From positions 1 through 5,455 of the forward strand of contig JAUIJO010000200.1 in NCBI GenBank assembly GCA_030431185.1: a DNA stretch of 5,455 bases. The letters run 5' to 3'. Position 1 is the stretch's first letter; every line of letters starts with the position of its first letter. The notes below the pieces were generated by a model, which worked only from the letters and a program-made list of their open reading frames with translations, was not told the DNA's origin and did not search any database. The stretch is from Gammaproteobacteria bacterium (lineage in GTDB: Bacteria > Pseudomonadota > Gammaproteobacteria > Xanthomonadales > Xanthomonadaceae). This document shows, in pieces, positions 1-4,884 of this stretch. The position numbers and the translations under genes are program-made.

Positions 1-151
1 CCGATTCCGGGATCGCCTGGATGTCGGTGAGCACGCGCACCGCGTTCTGCGCCCGCTCGTCTTCCTGCGGCCCGGCAACGGCGGTCGCCGCGACGCCCAG
101 CCACAACGCGGAGGCGAGCAGGACGGGGGACAAGCGGGACATCACTCTCAT
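1..151 (-). CDS. Exported SYLF/YSC84-type lipid-binding protein, N-terminal part only
   Basis: The first 50 codons of a gene that runs off the left edge of the window. The N-terminus is a clear Sec signal peptide: positive residues (Arg2, Arg6), a hydrophobic core at about residues 7-23, and an Ala-Val-Ala signal peptidase I site at 24-26. There is no lipobox cysteine. The mature start (GPQEDERAQNAVRVL, then TDIQAIPES) resembles the opening helix of SYLF (YSC84) domain proteins, which carry an A-x-x-VL-x-x-I-x-x-IPE pattern. Bacterial members are periplasmic or envelope proteins thought to bind phospholipids. The ATG at 151 is chosen because GGAG lies 6 bases upstream; a second ATG three codons in is possible. 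The gene diverges from hemH. The family call rests on only about 24 mature residues, so it is a good but unproven match. Confidence 0.6.
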   Translation of the reverse strand, partial: MRVMSRLSPVLLASALWLGVAATAVAGPQEDERAQNAVRVLTDIQAIPES

Positions 152-310
152 GGCGGACTCCGGGATGGCGGCGCGCCAACGGCACGCGCGGGAAGGGCAG
201 TGTTCGATTGTGGTGCAGGCTAGCGCTGGCGGAATGAATCGGCACGAAACCGGTCCCGGCGGCCCACGCGCGGCCGCTGTTCCATGGCATCGGCGCCGCC
301 GTGTCATCCT
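152..310. other. Divergent intergenic region between the SYLF-type gene and hemH
   Basis: These 159 bases must hold the promoters for both divergent genes. I could not pick convincing -35/-10 pairs on either strand. The least GC-rich stretch, about 203-240, is the likeliest promoter zone. There is no obvious Fur-like AT-rich operator in front of hemH and no terminator. The upstream extension of the hemH frame back to the ATG at 284 lies here and is judged non-coding. Confidence 0.5.
158..161 (-). promoter_or_regulatory. Ribosome binding site (GGAG) of the SYLF-type gene
   Basis: GGAG on the minus strand, followed by a 6-base spacer to the ATG at 151. The spacing is standard and supports that start over the internal ATG at codon 4. 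Confidence 0.55.
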
Positions 311-1330
311 ATGCCGATGACCGATACCGCGTCCCCCACCGCATCGCCCCTGGGGCTGTCCGAGACCGCCCTGGTGGTGGTCAACCTGGGCACACCCGAT
401 GCCGCCACGCCCACAGCGGTGCGCCGCTACCTGGCCGAGTTCCTGCACGACCACCGGGTGGTCGACATGACCCGTTGGCTGTGGTGCCCGCTGCTGCACT
501 TCGTGATCCTCCCGCTGCGCGCGCGCCCGGTCGCGGCCAAGTACGCCAGCATCTGGGTGGACGGCCCCAACGGCGGATCGCCGCTCGCGGTACATACGCG
601 CCGGCTGGCGCGGGCCTTGCAGTCGGAACTGCCGGCGATGCGCGTGGTCGACGCGATGCGCTACGGCCAGCCCTCGCTGGCCGACACGCTCGACAGGTTG
701 CGCAGCGAGGGCGTCCGCCGCTTCGTGGTGCTGCCGCTCTACCCGCAGTACTCGACGTCCACCACGGCATCGGTCGCCGACGCCCTCGACGCCTTCCGGA
801 CCCGGGCCCCCGACTGCGACCTGAGGATGGTGGAGGACTACCACCTCGACCCGGGCTGGGTCGACGCGGTCGCCGCGTCGATCCGCGCGCACCGCGGGCG
901 CCATGGCGACGGCGATCACCTGCTGATGTCGTTCCACGGCCTGCCACAGCGCTTCGTCGATCGCGGCGACCCCTACCAGGCGCAGTGCGAGGCCAGCGCC
1001 CGGGCCATCGCCGGGGCGCTGGGCCTGGCGGACGACGCCTGGACCCTGGCCTACCAGTCCCGCTTCGGACGCGAGCAGTGGCTGTCACCGTCGACGGAGG
1101 ACACGCTCAAGGCCTTGGCGGCGCGCGGCCTCAAGCAGGTCGACGTGGTCGCCCCCGGCTTCGCGGTGGACTGCATCGAAACGCTCGAGGAGATCGCGAT
1201 GATGCTCGCCGAGGGCTTCGCCGCGCAGGGCGGGCGCCTGCGTTACATCCCCTGCCTCAACGACAGCCCGGCGCATGCCCGGGCGCTCGCCGCGAGGGTG
1301 CGCGCGCCCGCGCCGGCCACGCCCGCATGA
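311..1330 (+). CDS. hemH: Ferrochelatase (protoporphyrin ferrochelatase)
   Basis: Inserts Fe2+ into protoporphyrin IX to give protohaem, the last step of haem b synthesis, in the cytosol or loosely on the inner membrane. The 339-residue product has the usual bacterial length and every hallmark of the family: NLGTP at 25-29, the YPQYSTST segment from 144, SFHGLP with the catalytic metal-site His209, YQSRFG at 248-253, and the PGFAVDCIETLEEI block with the conserved Glu290. It ends soon after the YIPCLND segment, with a short Ala/Pro tail and no long C-terminal extension. The start is uncertain. ATG 311 and ATG 317 both place the conserved core normally, while ATG 284 adds nine residues unlike the family; none has a visible Shine-Dalgarno sequence, so a leaderless or weakly initiated message is possible. 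The stop overlaps the start of the next gene by four bases (ATGA), which indicates an operon. Confidence 0.95.
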   Translation: MPMTDTASPTASPLGLSETALVVVNLGTPDAATPTAVRRYLAEFLHDHRVVDMTRWLWCPLLHFVILPLRARPVAAKYASIWVDGPNGGSPLAVHTRRLARALQSELPAMRVVDAMRYGQPSLADTLDRLRSEGVRRFVVLPLYPQYSTSTTASVADALDAFRTRAPDCDLRMVEDYHLDPGWVDAVAASIRAHRGRHGDGDHLLMSFHGLPQRFVDRGDPYQAQCEASARAIAGALGLADDAWTLAYQSRFGREQWLSPSTEDTLKALAARGLKQVDVVAPGFAVDCIETLEEIAMMLAEGFAAQGGRLRYIPCLNDSPAHARALAARVRAPAPATPA

Positions 1331-2205
1331 GCCGCCCCGACCTGGAGGAGATCGCCCTCGATACGCCCTTGGGGCGCATGGCCGGCCTGCGCCGCGCCGG
1401 CCGGCGCGCCGACGCCCCGCGGGTGCTTGCGCTGCACGGCTGGCTCGACAACGCCGCGAGCTTCGTTCCGCTTGCACCGCTGCTGCCGGACCTGGAGCTC
1501 GTCGCGCTCGACCTCCCCGGCCATGGGCTCAGCGCGCATCTCGCCGCGGGGGCGGACTACTCGTTCTCCGGCGCGGTGAACGCGGTGCTGGACGCCGCCG
1601 ATGCATTGGGCTGGGAGCGCTTCGCCCTGCTCGGCCACTCGATGGGCGGCGGCATCGCCAGCCTGCTGGCCGCGGCGTGCCCGGAGCGCGTGGAGCGCCT
1701 GGTCGCGATCGAAGCCCTGGGCGCGCTGGCCGAAGCGCCCGAGCGCACCGCCGAGCGCATGCGGGACGCCATCGCCGCCTCGCGCGCGCTGCGCGGCAAG
1801 TCGCTGCGGGTGTTTCCCGACCTCGACATGGCGATACGCGCACGCATGACCGCAGGCGCCCGGGTCGGCAGCCGCCTGGCCGAACCCGCGGCGCGGCTGC
1901 TGGTCGAACGCGGCAGCCGCGTCGTCGATGGCGGCCATGTCTGGTCCAGCGACCCGCGCCTGACCCTGCCGACGTTCCTGCGACCGACGCAGGCGCAGAT
2001 CAACGACCTGGTGGCGGGCATTGCCTGCCCCACCCGGGTGATCTTCGCCGACCCGGCGCAGCCTTACCTGCCGGACGCGCTGCGCCGCGAGCGGGCGGCC
2101 CTGTTGCCGCAGGGCGAGCTGGTGGTCATGGAAGGCGGCCACCACCTGCACATGGAGCAACCCGACGAAGTCGCGGCGGTGATCGGCGACTTCTTCACGC
2201 GATAG
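1327..2205 (+). CDS. Alpha/beta-fold hydrolase
   Basis: A 292-residue cytosolic hydrolase of the alpha/beta superfamily, probably an esterase-like serine hydrolase; the substrate cannot be read from the sequence. Motifs appear in the expected order: the HGW oxyanion-hole turn at 37-39 (followed by LDN), the DLPGHG segment about 30 residues later, the nucleophile elbow GHSMGG with Ser105, and a C-terminal GGHHLHMEQP block in which His272 aligns with the catalytic histidine. The acid is less certain; Asp242 in the FADPAQPYLP segment is a candidate. Residues 125-220 form the helical cap region. There is no signal peptide. The ATG overlaps the hemH stop as ATGA and has no Shine-Dalgarno of its own, so translation is probably coupled to hemH. 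A role in haem metabolism is only suggested by this coupling. The general fold is secure; the exact subfamily is not. Confidence 0.9.
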   Translation: MSRPDLEEIALDTPLGRMAGLRRAGRRADAPRVLALHGWLDNAASFVPLAPLLPDLELVALDLPGHGLSAHLAAGADYSFSGAVNAVLDAADALGWERFALLGHSMGGGIASLLAAACPERVERLVAIEALGALAEAPERTAERMRDAIAASRALRGKSLRVFPDLDMAIRARMTAGARVGSRLAEPAARLLVERGSRVVDGGHVWSSDPRLTLPTFLRPTQAQINDLVAGIACPTRVIFADPAQPYLPDALRRERAALLPQGELVVMEGGHHLHMEQPDEVAAVIGDFFTR

Positions 2206-2317
2206 GTGACTGCGCGGGGCCGGTGGGTCACGCGGCACCCGGTTCCGGCGCGGGCCGTCGGCGCGCGCGCGCCTGCGTGAACAGGTGCGAACGCTGGGTC
2301 CAGCATGCCCCCGTCTG

Positions 2318-2339
2318 CCGGGCCAGAAACGGCCCCCGG
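2318..2339. terminator. Candidate bidirectional hairpin terminator between convergent genes
   Basis: A perfect 5-bp GC stem (GGGCC at 2320-2324, GGCCC at 2331-2335) closes a 6-base AGAAAC loop. Two more C-G pairs (2318-2319 with 2338-2339) can extend it across a 2-base bulge. It sits 9 bases past the lipoprotein stop and about 110 bases past the hydrolase stop. Neither strand has a U-tract after it, so it is at best a weak intrinsic terminator or a 3'-end stabilising hairpin. Confidence 0.3.
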
Positions 2340-2348
2340 CCGCACCGC

Positions 2349-2864
2349 TTACTGGCGCTCGCGGAACTGCAGGCCGATCTGCACCTCTCCGTCCTCGTCC
2401 CCGTTCACCGACACCACGGCATTCCGCTCACCCTTCTCGAAGGCCAGCATCGCGTTGCGCGCGTCGTTCTGCATCGCCATGGTCTCGGTCCAGCCCTTGG
2501 CCTGCATGGCCGCGCGGGCCTCGTTGAAGAATTGCGTGGCCTCGCCTCGCGTGCTAAGTGACAGCACCTGGGTGCCGGACACATCGAGCACGCTGCGGAC
2601 CTTGTAGTCGCCGGGCAGGTAGACGTCGTCCGGAAAGCCGTCCGGCAACGGCAGGCTCTCGCCGCTGGCCACGGTGACGTCGCCCTCGTCGGTCTTGAAG
2701 GTCGTCTTCTCGCCGTCGCGCGAGACCGCCACGTCCTTGCCTGCGGCGGCGCTGAGCGCGGCGGACGCCATGCGCTCCTCGGCGGATTTCTGGCAGGAGC
2801 ACAGCAGCACGGCCAGCAGCATGGCGGCCGGCACGAGGGGGGCTTGGTCCAGGGCAATGCGCAT
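2349..2864 (-). CDS. Small lipoprotein of unknown function
   Basis: A 171-residue predicted envelope lipoprotein that I cannot assign to a named family. The N-terminus has Arg2, a hydrophobic stretch at 8-21, and a lipobox-like L-C-S-C with Cys24 as the likely lipidated residue. Gln follows, not Asp, which favours sorting to the outer membrane. The mature part begins with an Ala-rich helix (29-42). A polar beta-like segment follows (TTFKTDEGDVTVASGE, about 54-69), then a well-defined block around LPDGFPDDVYLPGDYKV (73-89). The C-terminal half has alpha/beta character, with an amphipathic helix at 108-123 (ATQFFNEARAAMQAKGW) and an acidic strand-turn-strand end. I recall similar uncharacterised proteins with this P-x-x-FP-x-DVYLP block in related bacteria. 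ATG 2864 is chosen because AAGGA lies 8 bases upstream; the in-frame ATG at 2906 would bury the signal peptide behind 14 extra residues. Confidence 0.8.
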   Translation of the reverse strand: MRIALDQAPLVPAAMLLAVLLCSCQKSAEERMASAALSAAAGKDVAVSRDGEKTTFKTDEGDVTVASGESLPLPDGFPDDVYLPGDYKVRSVLDVSGTQVLSLSTRGEATQFFNEARAAMQAKGWTETMAMQNDARNAMLAFEKGERNAVVSVNGDEDGEVQIGLQFRERQ

Positions 2865-2872
2865 GCGGGACG

Positions 2873-2877
2873 TCCTT
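2873..2877 (-). promoter_or_regulatory. Ribosome binding site (AAGGA) of the lipoprotein gene
   Basis: AAGGA on the minus strand with an 8-base spacer to ATG 2864. It is the strongest Shine-Dalgarno match in the window and fixes the lipoprotein start, which in turn places the lipobox at a normal distance from the N-terminus. Confidence 0.6.
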
Positions 2878-2901
2878 GCGTCACATCGGGGGATGGCCCC
2901 A

Positions 2902-2930
2902 TGCATACAGGGGAGCTCATTCCCTGTCTA
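2902..2930 (-). promoter_or_regulatory. Candidate sigma-70-type promoter of the lipoprotein gene
   Basis: On the minus strand TAGACA (2930-2925, five of six matches to TTGACA) is followed by a 17-base spacer and TATGCA (2907-2902, three of six to TATAAT). Transcription would start near 2895, leaving a leader of about 30 bases that contains the ribosome binding site. The -35 and spacing are good; the -10 is weak. Confidence 0.4.
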
Positions 2931-2977
2931 CGTAATCCGCCGCTGCGGGGGGACAGGGGGGCATCCGCCGGGGGGGC

Positions 2978-3778
2978 TCACGCCCCGAGCAGGGCCCGCA
3001 TCATCGCCTTGAGCCGCCGCCCTTCGGCATTGAAGTAGTCGCGCTCGGCACGCCATCGCGGCGAGCGGGCTTCGACCTCGGCCCAGTAGGCACGCGAGTG
3101 GTCGGCGTGGATCAGGTGGCAGAGCTCGTGCACCAGCACGTACTCGAACGCCGTGGGACGCGCCAGCACCAGGCCCAGGTCGAGCGCCATGCTGCCGTCC
3201 GGCGCCAGCGACCCCCACTGCGAGCTCATCACCTTGTAGCGGATCCGCCGGGGCGCACGCGGCAGTCCCGCCAGGTAGCGCGGCAACCAGCGCCCGACGT
3301 CGGCGCGCGCACGCGCCTCGTAGAAATCGCGCAGGGCGCGGCGCAAGGCCTCGGGACCGGCGCGACCGGACACGCCGAAGCGCAACAGCGGCGCCCCTTC
3401 CCCGCCGGCCTGTGCGAGATGGGTGAAGCGCGCCGCCTGCCATTCCACCGGCACGCGTTCGCCCGCGAGCGGCAGCCAGGTGCTGGCGCCGGGCTGGAGG
3501 TCGGGCAGGGCGTCGATCGTGAAACGCGCGACCTGCTCGCCGAGCCAGTCGCGGTGCTCGTCGAGGAACTGCGCGGCGACGCGGTCGGACGTCCGCGGCG
3601 GCAAGGTCAAGCGTGCGCCGCGTTCGTCGACGGACAGGCGCAGGCGCCGTGCACGCGGATTGCGCACGCGCAACAGCGCGATCCGGCGCCCGTCGGGCAA
3701 CTCGAACTCGGTGGCCTCGCGCTCGACGCGCGCATCGGGACGCGACGCAGGCGCGAGCAGTCGGAAGGGAGGTGTCAT
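2978..3778 (-). CDS. YgjP/DUF45-type (M48-like) zinc metallopeptidase
   Basis: A 266-residue predicted cytosolic protein of the YgjP-like metallopeptidase family (the WGS/HExxH proteins once called DUF45). The zinc site is clear: HELCH with His217, Glu218 and His221, then DHS with His227 as the likely third ligand, in the family's H-E-L-x-H-x(5)-H-S-x-x-(F/Y)-W arrangement. Upstream lies the signature tryptophan block, SSQWGSLAPDG with Trp188; many relatives have WGSC, this one WGSL. The N-terminal half (about 27-60) contains the beta strands of the family, including the basic RNPRARRLRLSVD segment. There is no signal peptide or membrane helix. ATG 3778 is preferred although no Shine-Dalgarno is visible, because the extra 26 residues from ATG 3856 look non-coding and that codon falls inside a promoter-like TATGAT. 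The physiological substrate of the family is poorly known. Confidence 0.85.
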   Translation of the reverse strand: MTPPFRLLAPASRPDARVEREATEFELPDGRRIALLRVRNPRARRLRLSVDERGARLTLPPRTSDRVAAQFLDEHRDWLGEQVARFTIDALPDLQPGASTWLPLAGERVPVEWQAARFTHLAQAGGEGAPLLRFGVSGRAGPEALRRALRDFYEARARADVGRWLPRYLAGLPRAPRRIRYKVMSSQWGSLAPDGSMALDLGLVLARPTAFEYVLVHELCHLIHADHSRAYWAEVEARSPRWRAERDYFNAEGRRLKAMMRALLGA

Positions 3779-3842
3779 CGACGGGGGGAGATCATCTGCG
3801 ACAGGGGGATTGCCGGCGCGGTGCGCCGCCGCCCATCCGTGG

Positions 3843-3854
3843 GATGCATGCATC
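3843..3854. repeat. Perfect 12-bp palindrome at the predicted metallopeptidase transcription start
   Basis: GATGCATGCATC is a perfect inverted repeat with no loop. It starts inside the TATGAT -10 candidate and extends across the expected transcription start. The position would suit a repressor operator, but a single 12-bp palindrome can occur by chance. Confidence 0.4.
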
Positions 3855-3857
3855 ATA
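3852..3857 (-). promoter_or_regulatory. Candidate -10 element of the metallopeptidase gene
   Basis: TATGAT on the minus strand matches TATAAT at five of six positions and would give a leader of roughly 65 bases before ATG 3778. No good -35 lies 16-18 bases upstream; CTGACA is present but 23 bases away. It is therefore a half-supported promoter, which also argues against the alternative ATG at 3856. Confidence 0.35.
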
Positions 3858-3902
3858 CCGCCATGCGGCGCGCGCCCGGATGTCAGGCCGATGACGCAGC
3901 GG

Positions 3903-4808
3903 TCAGGATTCGACCTTGCTGAGCTTCAATGCCGCTTCCAGCACGGTGAACAAGCGCTTGACCTCGCCGCTCATCAGCGCGAAACGCGCGTCGAGCTCGG
4001 CCCGCATGTCGTCGGTGTCGGTGGACTCCAGCTCGTCGACCGCGCCTTCGAGCAGCTTGAACTTGCGGATCACCAGGTCCTCGCCGAGCACGAAGCTGAC
4101 ATGGTCGTCGAGGTTCAACGCCAGCCGGGTGACCTGCTTGCCCGACTCCAGGTGCTTGGCGATCTCGTCGCTCTGCAGCTCCATGCGCTGCACCTTGACC
4201 ACGGCGCCATCGTCGATGGGATCGCGCAGCTCGCATTCGTCGCCCAGCGACAGCCCGTCCGGCAGCGGCTCGCCGGCGACCCAGCCGGTCAGGATGGTGC
4301 GCGGCGCCACTTCCGCGTTCAACGGCAGCGCGGGGAAACTGCCCAGCGCGCGGCGGATCTCGCTGACCACGTTCTCGGCGGTCTTGCGGCTGGAGGTATC
4401 GACCACCACGATGCCGTGGCCGCGATCGATCAGCGCGTCGGTGCGGCTGGGCTTGATGAAGGCGCGCGGCAGCAGGTCGGTGATGAGCTCGTCCTTGATC
4501 CGCTTGCGGGTGCGCCCCCCGGGCTTGCGCCCTTCCTTCTGCTCGATCTCGGCCAGCTTCCTGGCCAGCATGTCGTTGACCACGCTGCCCGGCAGCAGGC
4601 GGTCCTCGCCTCCCATCGTCAGCCACATCGCATCGTGCAGGGTATGCGACAGCGCTTCGGCATCACGACCGAACGGCGATATGAAGCCGCGACTGGACAG
4701 TTCCAGCGGGCCGACCGGCTTGAGCTGGCACTCATCGAGACCGCTGTCGAGGTCGTCGAACTTCTGCGAAGCGGGGAAGCGGAACAGGGTCAGGTTTCGA
4801 AAGAACAT
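3903..4808 (-). CDS. rdgC: Recombination-associated protein RdgC
   Basis: RdgC is a nucleoid-associated protein that forms a ring-shaped dimer around DNA and limits RecA access in E. coli. The 301-residue product is co-linear with the 303-residue E. coli protein as I recall it. MFFRNLTLFRF matches the N-terminal strand, LLPRAF at 112-117 includes the equivalent of the E. coli DNA-contact Phe120, and GSFPALPL matches the GSLPVVPL segment. SGKQVTRLALNLDD matches the conserved AGKxVTKLALDW block, and FALMSGEVKRL closes the C-terminus. The basic run at about 91-104 lies in the same place as the charged helix of E. coli RdgC. The ATG at 4808 is fixed by the conserved N-terminus; only a weak GGA lies 7 bases upstream. 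It is preceded by a C-rich repeat leader and a terminator-like hairpin after ttcA, and followed after 124 bases by the metallopeptidase gene on the same strand. Confidence 0.95.
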   Translation of the reverse strand: MFFRNLTLFRFPASQKFDDLDSGLDECQLKPVGPLELSSRGFISPFGRDAEALSHTLHDAMWLTMGGEDRLLPGSVVNDMLARKLAEIEQKEGRKPGGRTRKRIKDELITDLLPRAFIKPSRTDALIDRGHGIVVVDTSSRKTAENVVSEIRRALGSFPALPLNAEVAPRTILTGWVAGEPLPDGLSLGDECELRDPIDDGAVVKVQRMELQSDEIAKHLESGKQVTRLALNLDDHVSFVLGEDLVIRKFKLLEGAVDELESTDTDDMRAELDARFALMSGEVKRLFTVLEAALKLSKVES

Positions 4809-4822
4809 TCAGATTCCGGAAA

Positions 4823-4843
4823 TGGGGATTGGGGAATGGGGAA
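4823..4843 (+). repeat. Three tandem 7-bp TGGGGA(T/A) units, quadruplex-prone
   Basis: Three head-to-tail copies: TGGGGAT, TGGGGAA, TGGGGAA. They give three G4 runs with 3-base loops, and a GG pair just upstream (in CCGGAAAT) could supply a partial fourth strand. The G-rich strand is the template strand for rdgC, so the rdgC leader would read CCCC repeats. Similar GGGGATT/GGGGAAT strings are, as I recall, abundant between genes in Xanthomonas and relatives. Confidence 0.7.
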
Positions 4844-4864
4844 AAGCAGGACCGTCTGGCCTGC
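4842..4864 (-). terminator. Candidate intrinsic terminator downstream of ttcA
   Basis: On the minus strand GCAGGCC, an AGAC loop, then GG, a bulged T and CCTGC form a 7-bp stem with a tetraloop and one bulge. TTTT then C follows directly. It begins 20 bases after the ttcA stop, the standard place for a rho-independent terminator. The T-tract is short. If it works, rdgC needs its own promoter or depends on readthrough. Confidence 0.5.
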
Positions 4865-4884
4865 ATGACCCGCGCACTACGGCA

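Noticed and set aside
203..240. Possible -35/-10 boxes in the hemH/SYLF divergent region
   Set aside because: TTGTGG with GAATGA (plus) and TTCATT with CACAAT (minus) match poorly or have wrong spacing, so no specific promoter is claimed.
21..320. A 99-codon plus-strand frame over the SYLF gene start and the intergenic region
   Set aside because: It is antisense to a good signal peptide with a proper ribosome binding site and shows no protein-like features.
301..1326. The plus-strand frame upstream of the hydrolase, which would give a 634-residue fusion
   Set aside because: The first 342 codons overlap hemH in another frame and translate to Arg/Pro/Gly-rich nonsense. The hydrolase starts at the ATG that overlaps the hemH stop.
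1243..2238. A 331-codon minus-strand frame opposite the hydrolase
   Set aside because: It is a composition-driven shadow of the hydrolase gene; the hydrolase strand carries the catalytic motifs.
1275..2561. A 428-codon plus-strand frame spanning the hydrolase and the convergent gap
   Set aside because: It is Arg/Ala/Pro-rich, crosses genes on both strands and has no recognisable domain.
2865..2906. N-terminal extension of the lipoprotein to ATG 2906
   Set aside because: It would place 14 polar residues before the signal peptide and lacks a ribosome binding site, whereas ATG 2864 has AAGGA at 8 bases.
3423..4868. A 481-codon open frame on the plus strand across the metallopeptidase 5' half and all of rdgC
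   Set aside because: It lies antisense to two well-supported genes, its translation is low-complexity and Gln/Arg/Ala-rich with no family resemblance, and long antisense frames are expected at this GC content.
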